The translations under genes were made by a program, and so were the position numbers. The notes beneath the pieces are model-generated. The model was not told the DNA's origin, did not search any database, and saw nothing but the letters and a program-made list of their open reading frames with translations. A stretch of 64,000 nt of DNA from Bacillus sp. RO2 (GTDB lineage Bacteria; Bacillota; Bacilli; Bacillales; Bacillaceae_I): positions 19,654 through 83,653 of the forward strand of contig NZ_JAAXCU010000033.1 in assembly GCF_012911845.1 (NCBI RefSeq). Direction: 5' to 3'. Below, in pieces: positions 9,415-17,009 of this stretch. Position 1 is the stretch's first letter; every line of letters starts with the position of its first letter.

Positions 9415-9463
9415 AACTGGGCATATGCCTTTACCAATACGCTCACCATGAATACATTATGTA
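9415..9463 (+). promoter_or_regulatory. Candidate GerE box and sigmaK promoter of the first YjcZ gene
   Basis: AACTGGGCATAT at 9415-9426 resembles the GerE consensus RWWTRGGYNNYY (core TGGGC). CATTATGTA at 9455-9463 is one mismatch from the sigmaK -10 CATANNNTA. The 11-mer TGGGCATATGC recurs 64 bases upstream of the third YjcZ gene, against 62 bases here. Inference from motif match and position. Confidence 0.5.
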
Positions 9464-9489
9464 TTAGGAAAGAGGGGGAGGTGTAGAGC

Positions 9490-9582
9490 ATGGGTGGTTC
9501 TGGTTATGGATCAGGATTCGCGTTAATAGTTGTTCTGTTTATCTTATTGGTGATTGTTGGTGCAGGAGTCCTCAGCTATTAA
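9490..9582 (+). CDS. YjcZ-family sporulation peptide
   Basis: 30 residues: a Gly/Ser/Tyr-rich start (GGSGYGSGFALIVVLFILL) and a single membrane helix ending near SY. This is the tiny YjcZ/YhzK-type membrane peptide family, typical of spore formers. Start ATG 9490 follows GGGGGAGGTG. A second member follows at 9626 with its own ribosome site, suggesting one transcript. A candidate GerE/sigmaK promoter lies upstream. The molecular role is unknown; late mother-cell expression is inferred. Confidence 0.8.
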   Translation: MGGSGYGSGFALIVVLFILLVIVGAGVLSY

Positions 9583-9625
9583 TTACCAAGCTTCGATAAA
9601 TACCTTTGTAGAGGAGGTGACAGCT

Positions 9626-9754
9626 ATGAGTTGGTGTGGTTGCGGTTACGGTCAAGTAGCAGGAGCAGGATACCCAGGTGGTTACGGAAGCTCTTTCGTG
9701 TTAATCGTAGTATTGTTTATTCTTTTAATCATCGTTGGTGCTGCTTGGTGCTAA
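9626..9754 (+). CDS. YjcZ-family sporulation peptide
   Basis: 42 residues: a Cys/Gly/Tyr-rich head (SWCGCGYGQVAGAGYPGGYG) followed by one membrane helix (FVLIVVLFILLIIVGAAWC). The helix is nearly identical to the first and third family members in this window. ATG 9626 follows a very strong GAGGAGGTGA. It probably shares a transcript with the 9490 gene and ends at the terminator just after it. Confidence 0.85.
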   Translation: MSWCGCGYGQVAGAGYPGGYGSSFVLIVVLFILLIIVGAAWC

Positions 9755-9769
9755 TGACATAAAACACGG

Positions 9770-9798
9770 TGCTCAATCACAAGTTGATTGAGCATTTT
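9770..9798. terminator. Terminator after the YjcZ pair
   Basis: Stem TGCTCAATCA / TGATTGAGCA with a short loop, then TTTTA. It lies between the convergent YjcZ pair and the DUF4397 gene and could serve both strands. Confidence 0.8.
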
Positions 9799-9803
9799 AC
9801 ATA

Positions 9804-10544
9804 TCATGGCGCTAAAAAAATGACTTCCAAAGATGGACTGTTTTCCACAAGGCCAACTGCTACAATGGTATAAGCAACATCTGGCTTCAAGCTTACCCTG
9901 TTTAGGGGCAGAACGATATCCTTTGTACCTGCAACCCTTATTTCAAGATCGACTGTCATCGGTGTAAGTCCAAGATAATCTGATATTCCACTGTACGAAA
10001 TATCAGAAAAAACGACATCGCCCTTTTTAACGGCAATATCCACAGAAGGGGCATCAGGGGATAAGTGCCAAAAACGGAGCTTTGATTCACTTTGAGGTAC
10101 AGTAGAATCATCTATAATTGGTATTAGTTGTAGTTTATCCTTTGTACCTGCAATTGCGATTGTATACGACATACCTGTGTTTGCCTGGAGTGTACCGGTA
10201 ATTAATTTCTGCCCGTTTTGAATTACTTCTATTTGATTGTTTGTTGGTTCTATATCTACATATCTACTACTGTTTGTATAACGCAGATCTTTCCATACAG
10301 TCTTATTATTTACATGCACATCCACTGCCATTAAGCCAGGGGAAGCATGAAGGATTCTAAGTTGAGAGCGATTATTTGGAGGAGCAGCTCTTGTTGGAAC
10401 AGACTTTATTGTTTTCACCCATTTCTGTAGATGATAAATATGCTTTTGATAAAAATAAATATGTTGTTGTGGATCCGAGTATTTATAATAGTCAGCTAAC
10501 AATTGATATTGTACTGCCAGATAGTAATTTTCATCATGCACCAT
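9804..10544 (-). CDS. DUF4397 domain protein
   Basis: About 246 residues. Two tandem beta-rich DUF4397 repeats are visible: LRILHASPGLMAVDVHVN...VDIEP near residues 65-105 and LRFWHLSPDAPSVDIAVK...YLGLTP near 160-200. Each has the family pattern [LH].SPDAP.VDV. No signal peptide is evident with the available starts. ATG 10544 is chosen because GGAGG lies upstream, although the gap is long (12 bases); GTG 10556 directly abuts that site. DUF4397 proteins are often cell-wall or spore-surface associated in bacilli. Function here is unknown. Confidence 0.75.
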   Translation of the reverse strand: MVHDENYYLAVQYQLLADYYKYSDPQQHIYFYQKHIYHLQKWVKTIKSVPTRAAPPNNRSQLRILHASPGLMAVDVHVNNKTVWKDLRYTNSSRYVDIEPTNNQIEVIQNGQKLITGTLQANTGMSYTIAIAGTKDKLQLIPIIDDSTVPQSESKLRFWHLSPDAPSVDIAVKKGDVVFSDISYSGISDYLGLTPMTVDLEIRVAGTKDIVLPLNRVSLKPDVAYTIVAVGLVENSPSLEVIFLAP

Positions 10545-10628
10545 ATTTGCAAACACCCTCCATTTATTCCTGATGGTAAATGGATATGCAAAGAAGAGTG
10601 AAATAGTATTGATTTTTTAGGGTCCATA

Positions 10629-10673
10629 AAAAAAAGGATAATAGGCAACTTATGCCTGTTATCCTTTTTGATA
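10629..10673 (-). terminator. Terminator for the zinc-ribbon gene
   Basis: Read on the minus strand: AAAAGGATAACAGGCA / TTGCCTATTATCC stem followed by TTTTTTTT. It overlaps the last codons of the 10659-10907 gene. Confidence 0.8.
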
Positions 10674-10907
10674 TTCTGCATGCTTGATGAAAGTGATTTC
10701 TTCATCTACATTGCCACAAGTGGCACATTGAATTTTTTGTGAAGGCCCTTTATATGGGATATGAAAAGGGTCCATGGTGCCCGATGTATATTCCTCTACA
10801 ACCTCACCTGATTGAGGATTCAATTTCACGGACTTTGCCACCTGTTCAATAATGTTAAAACGCGAGCGGTTAGTTTTACAATTTGGGCATAGATAAGGGG
10901 ATGCCAT
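10659..10907 (-). CDS. Small zinc-ribbon-like protein
   Basis: 82 residues with two cysteine pairs: CPNC near residue 7 and CATC near residue 63. A four-Cys zinc site is therefore likely. ATG 10907 is chosen because GGAGG lies ten bases upstream; an in-frame upstream extension to 10970 has no ribosome site. I do not recognise a named family. It stands alone between the cstA-type gene and the DUF4397 gene, with terminators on both sides. Confidence 0.65.
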   Translation of the reverse strand: MASPYLCPNCKTNRSRFNIIEQVAKSVKLNPQSGEVVEEYTSGTMDPFHIPYKGPSQKIQCATCGNVDEEITFIKHAEYQKG

Positions 10908-10970
10908 ATCAAATCCGCCTCCTTTGATACTAGCTTTTTCCGAACAGATAACTTTTATGCAAAACCACAA

Positions 10971-11002
10971 ACAAACGGTCCTACCAAAGTAGAACCGTTT
11001 GT
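10971..11002 (-). terminator. Terminator after the CstA-type gene
   Basis: ACAAACGGTCCTAC / GTAGAACCGTTTGT stem with a CAAA loop, close after the cstA stop on the minus strand. The T tract is weak. Confidence 0.65.
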
Positions 11003-11006
11003 GAGA

Positions 11007-12458
11007 TTATGCTGCTTTTTCATTTGGAAAGTCATGTGCATCGAGCTCAAAATCTGTCTTTCTTGCTGCAATAGCTTTTACATAAAATAACCCAATAATA
11101 ATGATCGTAAACATGGCTGCTCCGATATAAGATGCTTCAATCGGTAAACGGAAGCCAATAGGTGCATTTAATATATAGGTTGTCGTTGCCAGCGTCATAA
11201 AGATTGCGGGTATCATCGCAATGTAATATTGTTTTTTAGCAATGAAAAGATACATAGCGCCGACCCATAATGCTATAACGGCAGTTGACTGATTTGCCCA
11301 GGAGAAGTATCTCCATAATAATTCAAAATCTATTTTTGTCAGAACAAATGAAATGACGAACAATGGAGCTGCAATCCAAAGACGGCTGATAATTTTCTTC
11401 TGAGAAATATTGAAGTAATCGGCAATTATCATTCGAGCACTTCGGAATGCAGTATCTCCTGAAGTAATCGGAAGAATTATGACACCGATAACTGCCATTG
11501 TGCCACCAATTGCTCCAAGCATAGTAACAGAAACCTCACTTACAACAGCACCTGGTCCACCATTAGCCAAGACCTCACTTAATCCAGCTGATCCATTGAA
11601 CAGGCTCATTCCTGCAGCTGCCCAGATCATAGCAATGATACCTTCTGCAATCATCATGCCGTAGAAAATACGGCGGCCTTGTTTTTCGTTCTGGGTAGTC
11701 CTTGAAATGATAGGTGTTTGCGTTGCATGGAAACCTGAAAGAGCTCCACATGAAATAGTTAAGAACAGTAATGGGAAGATAGGCACGTTATCTGGGTGCA
11801 TATTTGTAAAGCTTAATTCAGGAATAGGTGCACCTGTAACAACTAATGAAACTCCAACACCTAAAGCACTTATCAGTAATAGTGCTCCAAAAATAGGATA
11901 TAAGCGACCGATAACTTTATCGATTGGTAACATCGTTGCGAAAATATAATAGATGAAAATAGCAAATATAATGATACTAAGTGCCACTTTTCCTTCAGCT
12001 AACGTATGAATTAATCCTGCCGGCGCGGTTACGAAAACGGTTCCAACTAAAAGTAAAAGCAAGATAGCAAATGCATTAACTGTATGTTTCATCAATTTTC
12101 CGAGAAACTTACCTGCAAGTTCAGGTAAATGGGCACCGCGGTTACGGATGGATATCATACCTGTCAAATAGTCATGAACCGCCCCGGCAAAAATACAGCC
12201 TAGGACTATCCACAAAAATGCCACTGGACCATATAACGCACCTAAAATTGGTCCGAAAATTGGTCCTACACCAGCTATATTTAATAATTGAATCAAAGAA
12301 TTTTTATTTTGACCGAGCGGAAGATAATCAACACCGTCTTGATTGGAATATGCAGGTGTTTTTCTAGCATCTTTTATCCCGAATACTTTTTCAACAAATC
12401 TACCATAAATGAAATAACCTAAGATTAATAAGACAATACCAGTTAAGAATGTATACAA
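11007..12458 (-). CDS. cstA: CstA/BtsT-family transporter, probably pyruvate or peptide carrier
   Basis: About 483 residues with more than ten hydrophobic helices. N-terminal landmarks of the CstA family are present: GYFIYGRFVEKVFGI, then NIAGVGPIFGPILGALYGP and GAVHDYLTGMISIRNRG. I chose TTG 12458 (YTFLTGIVLL) because AAAGGGG lies about eight bases upstream; a longer frame to 12515 has no good ribosome site. CstA-family proteins take up pyruvate (BtsT/YjiY) or are linked to peptide use under carbon starvation. Directly upstream, in the same orientation, is a LytS/LytT-type two-component system, the usual regulator of such carriers. A candidate cre site lies in the promoter region. Confidence 0.85.
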   Translation of the reverse strand: MYTFLTGIVLLILGYFIYGRFVEKVFGIKDARKTPAYSNQDGVDYLPLGQNKNSLIQLLNIAGVGPIFGPILGALYGPVAFLWIVLGCIFAGAVHDYLTGMISIRNRGAHLPELAGKFLGKLMKHTVNAFAILLLLLVGTVFVTAPAGLIHTLAEGKVALSIIIFAIFIYYIFATMLPIDKVIGRLYPIFGALLLISALGVGVSLVVTGAPIPELSFTNMHPDNVPIFPLLFLTISCGALSGFHATQTPIISRTTQNEKQGRRIFYGMMIAEGIIAMIWAAAGMSLFNGSAGLSEVLANGGPGAVVSEVSVTMLGAIGGTMAVIGVIILPITSGDTAFRSARMIIADYFNISQKKIISRLWIAAPLFVISFVLTKIDFELLWRYFSWANQSTAVIALWVGAMYLFIAKKQYYIAMIPAIFMTLATTTYILNAPIGFRLPIEASYIGAAMFTIIIIGLFYVKAIAARKTDFELDAHDFPNEKAA

Positions 12459-12492
12459 AATGAAGACCCCTTTCTCTTTATGGAGTACCATC

Positions 12493-12514
12493 ATTATAAA
12501 TGAAAAGGCTTTCA
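12493..12514 (-). promoter_or_regulatory. CcpA (cre) candidate and -10 box upstream of the CstA gene
   Basis: On the minus strand TGAAAGCCTTTTCA (12514-12501) matches TGWAARCGYTWNCW with one mismatch. TATAAT lies just downstream (12498-12493). No good -35 is seen at 17-18 bp, which fits an activator-dependent promoter repressed by CcpA. Motif-based inference. Confidence 0.55.
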
Positions 12515-12555
12515 TTTAGTGGAAGGTTGGCCAAGATGTACAAAAACATAAATAA

Positions 12556-12580
12556 CATGTCAGTATCAATCACTGACATG
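12556..12580 (-). terminator. Hairpin after the lytT-type gene
   Basis: CATGTCAGT / ACTGACATG perfect 9-bp stem directly after the response-regulator stop. On the minus strand it is followed by TTATTTATGTTTTTG, a moderate terminator. It may allow partial read-through into the CstA gene. Confidence 0.6.
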
Positions 12581-13309
12581 CTATAGTTCGAGTTTTTTTC
12601 TTAATGCTTTTACATAATTACGGCTTACAGAGAGTTTTTCTGGGCTTCCTGTAAGCTCCAGCATGTATGCTCCATTGAACCAAGGAGTCAATTTCGTCAC
12701 ATAGTTTAAATTAACAAGGTAACTCTTATGGATACGGAAAAAAGGGTAGTCATGCAACCTTTCCTCCAGATCTTTCAAAGCAAGCTTTGACTCGAAGTTC
12801 CGTGTATTAGTATGTATCCTCGAAATTCGATCATCTCTGCTGATATAAAGTATATCAAGTGGATCTAAATAAAAAATCTCGTTTTCATACTCCACAGCAA
12901 GCCTAGAGGAGCCGGGTTGTGGTGTAGGTTCCTTTTCTGGAAATAAATGTTTAATGAGCCGACACACGGTTTGGGACAATTGTTCCTCATCAAAAGGTTT
13001 TAATAGATAGTCAACCGCTTCATGTCTAAAAGCGTCTACTGCAAAATTAGGAAAGGCAGTAGCAAAAACAATAAGAGGTGATTTTTTTAATTCTTTTAAA
13101 TGCTTGGCAACATCCAAGCCGTTCATTTTTGGCATTTCTATATCTAAAAAAACGACGTCCGGCTGTTGCTGCATGCAGAGTAAAAGAGCGTCTTCACCGG
13201 TTGCTGCCTCCCCAATCACCTGCAGACAATCATGTTCTTCTAGCAAATGTTTTAGTTCATCACGGCTGTATGGTTCATCATCCACAATGATTGTTTTTAT
13301 ATTATCCAT
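12581..13309 (-). CDS. lytT: LytTR-type response regulator
   Basis: About 242 residues. The receiver domain shows the acidic pair DDE near the start, the phosphorylation site VVFLDIEMPKMNG, then ATAF and LLKPFD. A LytTR DNA-binding domain follows (FRIHKSYLVNLNYV, SVSRNYVKALRKKL). ATG 13309 is preferred, with AAGGATGA upstream; ATG 13321 is an alternative. It overlaps the kinase gene by eight bases. Regulators of this type bind upstream of carrier genes when the LytS kinase senses pyruvate or related signals; the adjacent CstA gene is the obvious target (inference). Confidence 0.9.
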   Translation of the reverse strand: MDNIKTIIVDDEPYSRDELKHLLEEHDCLQVIGEAATGEDALLLCMQQQPDVVFLDIEMPKMNGLDVAKHLKELKKSPLIVFATAFPNFAVDAFRHEAVDYLLKPFDEEQLSQTVCRLIKHLFPEKEPTPQPGSSRLAVEYENEIFYLDPLDILYISRDDRISRIHTNTRNFESKLALKDLEERLHDYPFFRIHKSYLVNLNYVTKLTPWFNGAYMLELTGSPEKLSVSRNYVKALRKKLEL

Positions 13310-15062
13310 ATGTTTTATCATCCTTATTTAATTTCTTGGCTATGGTAAAAGAAACAATGGTGCCACTTCCTGTTTCACTTTGAAAATGTAATCTTGCTTG
13401 ATTGCCAAACATCATGATAAGCCTTTTATTAATATTGTAAAGGCCAACCCCAGTACCGGTAGGAGAAGATACTTGATCCTGACCAAGCTCGTTTATTCGA
13501 TCTCTTGTCATACCTATACCATTGTCGCTTATGGAAATGAAAATATCAGATTCGCGCTCTCTTATTTCGATGATTAATTTTGCATTTTCCTCCCTATCTT
13601 TAAGACCATGTTTAACCCCGTTTTCCACTATTGGCTGCAAAGAAAGGGGAGGAACAAGATAGGAAAGGGCTGATTCGTCCACATGATAGGTTACGGTTAG
13701 ACGATCGGAAAACCTGGCTTCTTCTACAGATAGGTATGCTTGTACATGTTTTAACTCTTCTTGGACAGTGGTCCATTTGGCTGTGGTTGCTGTAAGATTT
13801 TGTCTAAAGAAGTGCGAAAGAGAAACCAATAGTTTTCTTGCTTTTTTGGGGTCAGTGCGTATTAGAGAAACAATTACATTCAAAGAGTTAAATAGAAAAT
13901 GCGGGCTGATTTGAGCTTGAAGAGCTTTGATTTCAGCTTCTTTCACTAGCTTGGATGCATTTTCTGCTTCAGAGATTTCCAACTGATGACTCATAAGGGA
14001 GCTGAGACCTGTTATTAACTGGATGACCACATTATCTATTTCTTTATCTGAAGAAAAGTAAAATTTAAGCGTGCCTACTGTTTGCTCCCTCTTTTTTAAA
14101 GGAGCAATAACCACAGCACCGAGTGGACACGAGGGATCTTGACACTGAATGTCATTTTTTCCTGCTACCAATAAATTTCCGAATTTCAGTACTTGTTTTG
14201 TGCTATGAGTTTGGATGGGGGAGAGGGGTTTATGATGATTATTCCCCATTCCGACATGTGCTAGAATCTTCTCTCTATCAGTTATGGCTACAGCACTGGC
14301 ATTCACTTCCCTGTATATTATTTTGCATGTCTCTTCTGCAGATTCAACCGACAAGCCTTTTCTAAGGTGTGTCAACGTATTCTCGGCTAATGACAAAGCT
14401 TTTTGAGCCTGTACAGCTCCTACTTTTTCTTCTTCGTTAATCACAGTTAAGATAATGAGGAAAAAGAGGGCAGATCCAACTCCGTTAGCGAAAATCATTG
14501 GAAGTCCTATACTTTCCACGAGCGCGAGAGCCTGCGAAAAAGGCTGGGAAGTAAGGAGGATTATGCCCATTTGAATCGATTCAGCTAGTGCACCAGTTAA
14601 AAGAGCCACAGAAACACTAATTCTTTTCCCCTTATATTTGCTTCGAATGAAACCTGCCAAAAGACCTGCTACTATAGCAGAAAAGCCGCAAGAAAACGCT
14701 GTAAATCCACCAAGACTCATTCGATGTATACCAGCAATTAACCCTGCACCAATCCCCACTTTATATCCGCCAAGTAACCCGCCCATTACAATCCCAATAA
14801 CGCGGGAGTTAGCAATTGCCTCAGATTCATTTAGTTCCGTTATCCAACGATCGAACCCTAATGTTTCGGTACTAAAAGCAAGACCTGTATATGTTCCAAT
14901 AATGCCGAAAAAGCCAAAAAATAGAATAGCATAAGCTTGCTGTTTTCTATCAATTTGCTGCCGGTTGACCAACTGTCTGAAAAAAGACAGCCTAGTCATG
15001 ATAAAAGCAACGGTTACAATAATACCAAGTCGCTCTAACATGGTTAATAATAATTCAAACAT
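13302..15062 (-). CDS. lytS: LytS-type sensor histidine kinase
   Basis: 586 residues. About six membrane helices of the 5TMR-LYT sensor occupy residues 1-205 (GIVMGGLLGGYKVGIGAGLIAGIHR is characteristic). A GAF domain follows (about 225-355). The His-kinase box ISPHFLFNSLNVIVSLIR is near residue 390 and the ATP-binding domain has N (VENGVKHG), DNGIGM and GVGLYNI. ATG 15062 follows GTGGAG. Together with LytT and CstA it forms a sensor-regulator-carrier set like BtsS/BtsR/BtsT or LytS/LytT/PftAB, both pyruvate-responsive. The ligand here is inferred, not shown. Confidence 0.9.
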   Translation of the reverse strand: MFELLLTMLERLGIIVTVAFIMTRLSFFRQLVNRQQIDRKQQAYAILFFGFFGIIGTYTGLAFSTETLGFDRWITELNESEAIANSRVIGIVMGGLLGGYKVGIGAGLIAGIHRMSLGGFTAFSCGFSAIVAGLLAGFIRSKYKGKRISVSVALLTGALAESIQMGIILLTSQPFSQALALVESIGLPMIFANGVGSALFFLIILTVINEEEKVGAVQAQKALSLAENTLTHLRKGLSVESAEETCKIIYREVNASAVAITDREKILAHVGMGNNHHKPLSPIQTHSTKQVLKFGNLLVAGKNDIQCQDPSCPLGAVVIAPLKKREQTVGTLKFYFSSDKEIDNVVIQLITGLSSLMSHQLEISEAENASKLVKEAEIKALQAQISPHFLFNSLNVIVSLIRTDPKKARKLLVSLSHFFRQNLTATTAKWTTVQEELKHVQAYLSVEEARFSDRLTVTYHVDESALSYLVPPLSLQPIVENGVKHGLKDREENAKLIIEIRERESDIFISISDNGIGMTRDRINELGQDQVSSPTGTGVGLYNINKRLIMMFGNQARLHFQSETGSGTIVSFTIAKKLNKDDKTYG

Positions 15063-15140
15063 ACTTCACGCTCCACTTAAATCCTGATGTGCTAATGGTA
15101 GCATAACCAAACATTTTGGTTAAGATTAAATTCAGCCACA

Positions 15141-15180
15141 GAAAAAAAGCATGATTTCCTCTAAGGAGATAATCATGCTT
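15141..15180 (-). terminator. Terminator after tnrA
   Basis: AAGCATGATT / AATCATGCTT 10-bp stem, followed on the minus strand by TTTTTTT. It ends the tnrA transcript. Confidence 0.85.
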
Positions 15181-15502
15181 AGTTTCTATTTTGCTTAAAA
15201 TGCGCCTGAATTTGTCCCTTTAACATTTGTTTTTTCCAATTATCATTTTCTTTTTCTTTCTTTTTCCACTCTCTGCGTATTTCATGAGTCTGGACACCTT
15301 CTTCCATCTGATTGGCGATTTCCATCAGCCGCTCCACATCAGAGAAGGAATACTTTCGTATGCCAGAACCTGATCTGGCAGGGAAAATCAATTTTCTTTC
15401 CTCGTAATATCTTATCTGTCTTTCTGATAAGCCTGTAAGATCACGAACCGTGCCGATTGAAATGACTTTTCTCTCCTTCAAAGATGGATCCTCTTGTGTC
15501 AT
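15179..15502 (-). CDS. tnrA: TnrA, nitrogen-responsive MerR-family regulator
   Basis: 107 residues. The MerR-type helix-turn-helix is clear: [26 protein letters not shown] and [15 protein letters not shown]. The C-terminus ([11 protein letters not shown]) matches the TnrA tail that is captured by feedback-inhibited glutamine synthetase. GlnR has a different, longer tail. ATG 15502 fits the ribosome site AGGATGTGA; an ATG six bases upstream is too close. A perfect TnrA box lies about 72-88 bases upstream, implying autoregulation. It is divergent from two small genes, as in the B. subtilis tnrA/ykzB-ykoL arrangement. Confidence 0.92.
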   Translation of the reverse strand: MTQEDPSLKERKVISIGTVRDLTGLSERQIRYYEERKLIFPARSGSGIRKYSFSDVERLMEIANQMEEGVQTHEIRREWKKKEKENDNWKKQMLKGQIQAHFKQNRN

Positions 15503-15537
15503 AGCCATTCACATCCTATTCTAGAGCTCTTACTATT

Positions 15538-15626
15538 ATTATAGTACATTTCTTTCGTTAATTCCTGTACATGTGTAAGAAAACCTTACAGTCAAATGAA
15601 GCTCATTGTAACTTCCATGTGATAAC
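15538..15626. promoter_or_regulatory. Divergent promoters around a single perfect TnrA box
   Basis: TGTAAGAAAACCTTACA at 15574-15590 is an exact TGTNA-N7-TNACA box. Toward tnrA, a minus-strand TATAAT lies at 15543-15538. Toward the small genes, GATAAC preceded by TGT lies at 15621-15626. Both -10 boxes place the box centre about 51 bp upstream of the expected start site, the usual distance for TnrA activation. Confidence 0.8.
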
Positions 15627-15691
15627 TCCTGACAAAAATAAAGAATTTCCACTATTGATTTACTAAACTAGAAAAAAGAGAGGTGAGTGGA

Positions 15692-15853
15692 ATGGCAAAA
15701 ATTTTAGAAAAGGCTGTTAGTGATGCAAAAGAGTATTATATTACCAAACTTGTTAATGCGGGTTGTTTCATGAATCATAGTGTTCTTTCCACCTACACAT
15801 TAAGTGAATTGAAAAAGGAATATACGAACTTAATTGAAAAGGGGAGGAGTTAA
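15692..15853 (+). CDS. Small protein, YkzB/FbpA-like
   Basis: 53 residues: an amphipathic basic protein with the pattern KEYYITKLVNAG...STYTLSELKKEY, which resembles the small FbpA-type family (KLIALGI...LYELTLTELEKEY, from memory). ATG 15692 follows AGAGAGGTGA. It is the first gene of a two-gene unit divergent from tnrA, the position held by TnrA-activated ykzB in B. subtilis. A Fur box was looked for and not seen; nitrogen control by TnrA is the better guess. Confidence 0.6.
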   Translation: MAKILEKAVSDAKEYYITKLVNAGCFMNHSVLSTYTLSELKKEYTNLIEKGRS

Positions 15854-15855
15854 AC

Positions 15856-15999
15856 TTGCAGGAATATTACAATACTGATTCATTTAAACTTGCTTACGAT
15901 ATTATTAAATTAGATTGTCGACGAGATCAGATTTGGGAGGAGCTACTAAAAAAAGAAGGAGACCGTTTTGGAAATTTTAAGGTTTGTCCAAAACTTTAA
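15856..15999 (+). CDS. Small protein, second gene of the ykzB-ykoL-like pair
   Basis: 47 residues, starting with TTG 15856, eight bases after GGGGAGGAG and two bases after the preceding stop. The sequence (start QEYYNTDSFKLAYDIIKLDC) is mixed charged with no membrane segment. The position suggests ykoL, but the similarity to YkoL could not be checked. A strong hairpin terminator follows. Confidence 0.6.
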   Translation: MQEYYNTDSFKLAYDIIKLDCRRDQIWEELLKKEGDRFGNFKVCPKL

Positions 16000-16006
16000 A
16001 TGAAAG

Positions 16007-16036
16007 AGGCTGGCTCCGACGTCGGAGCTGGCCTTT
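16007..16036. terminator. Terminator between the small pair and tgl
   Basis: AGGCTGGCTCCGAC / GTCGGAGCTGGCCT: a perfect 16-bp palindrome flanked by further pairs, then TTTATTG. It serves convergent transcripts. Confidence 0.8.
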
Positions 16037-16880
16037 ATTGATTGGGAAGATATGATCTGTACAAGTAGAACAAATACCGATCGAGGGAAATGGAGTTCTT
16101 GCGATGAATAATGACTGGATGTTGGTGTTTGGTTCGTCTGTTTTGTTGCGAAAATAACTTTGCCAAATGCGAAAAAGATGGACGGGCAACATAATCACTC
16201 AAATAAGCTGGCTTAGTAGCATCCGGTTTTCTCGTACCATTCAAAAACTCAATGATATACGCTTCATCTTTTATTCCTAGTCCATGTCCAAAATACAAAT
16301 CGTCACCCATCACCACGGCATTTTCGCCTCTCCACCAATAAGTCAATGGATTAAAATCAGGATTTTTAAAGTAAACAACATCACCTGGAATCGTATAATA
16401 AGTATAGACAGACTGCATGACAAGATCTGAATCAAAATGCCAGCTGTAAAGTAATAAATCTTGAAAAAACTCATTAAAAAGTTTAGGTCCAATTGTATTT
16501 AATATGGCGTGATAATATAGAATAAGGATCGCGGTTGCACACTCATACGCATAAAATTGACTGTTTTCAAAAATATCAGTTATAGCATCTGATGGATTGA
16601 TATCATCCCGTATTAAAAAGCCGCCAGCCTCTGTTATATTCCAATATGCAGGGTTGCCTTGTGAACCAGCAAACGTTTCAAAACGTGCTTCTCCCTGTGC
16701 CATTAATGCAGCACTTGCAACAATGTTATTCCGTAAAGCAATCTCAAATCTTAATTCCTCCATAGCATCATAAGAATATACCTGTGAATCATTGAGTAAG
16801 CGTTGGAAAATTGTTTTTTCAAGATCTTCTAGATTAGGAAGAGTACTTTCTGTAATTGATTCTCCGTTTATGACAATCAT
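16035..16880 (-). CDS. tgl: Spore-coat transglutaminase Tgl, with extended C-terminus
   Basis: 281 residues. Similarity to B. subtilis Tgl runs throughout: MEELRFEIALRNNIVASA, then FYAYECATAI with the catalytic Cys, ILYYHAILNTIG and WRGENAVVMGDDLYFGHGLGI with the His region. The enzyme forms gamma-glutamyl-lysine crosslinks in spore-coat proteins late in sporulation. ATG 16880 fits GAGGGATGAC. The B. subtilis enzyme has 245 residues and ends just after the SHLAKL-equivalent; here about 35 extra, basic, Arg/His/Tyr-rich residues follow. The tail may alter coat binding (inference). Confidence 0.9.
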   Translation of the reverse strand: MIVINGESITESTLPNLEDLEKTIFQRLLNDSQVYSYDAMEELRFEIALRNNIVASAALMAQGEARFETFAGSQGNPAYWNITEAGGFLIRDDINPSDAITDIFENSQFYAYECATAILILYYHAILNTIGPKLFNEFFQDLLLYSWHFDSDLVMQSVYTYYTIPGDVVYFKNPDFNPLTYWWRGENAVVMGDDLYFGHGLGIKDEAYIIEFLNGTRKPDATKPAYLSDYVARPSFSHLAKLFSQQNRRTKHQHPVIIHRKNSISLDRYLFYLYRSYLPNQ

Positions 16881-16967
16881 GTCATCCCTCATTTCTCAAA
16901 AACAGTATAATCCTCATTACTATTCAACATATTCAATTTGAGGCGATTCATGAATGAATAAAAATGA

Positions 16968-17006
16968 AAAGTGCTGTGCAAATCCACATGATTTGCACAG
17001 CACTTT
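16968..17006. terminator. Strong bidirectional hairpin upstream of tgl
   Basis: AAAGTGCTGTGCAAATC / GATTTGCACAGCACTTT, a perfect 17-bp stem with a CACAT loop. It ends the CobW-type gene on the minus strand. Confidence 0.85.
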
Positions 17007-17009
17007 CGA

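Noticed and set aside
15600..15692. Fur box upstream of the FbpA/YkzB-like small gene
   Set aside because: No TGATAAT-N-ATTATCA-like sequence was found; the perfect TnrA box and divergent tnrA explain the regulation better.
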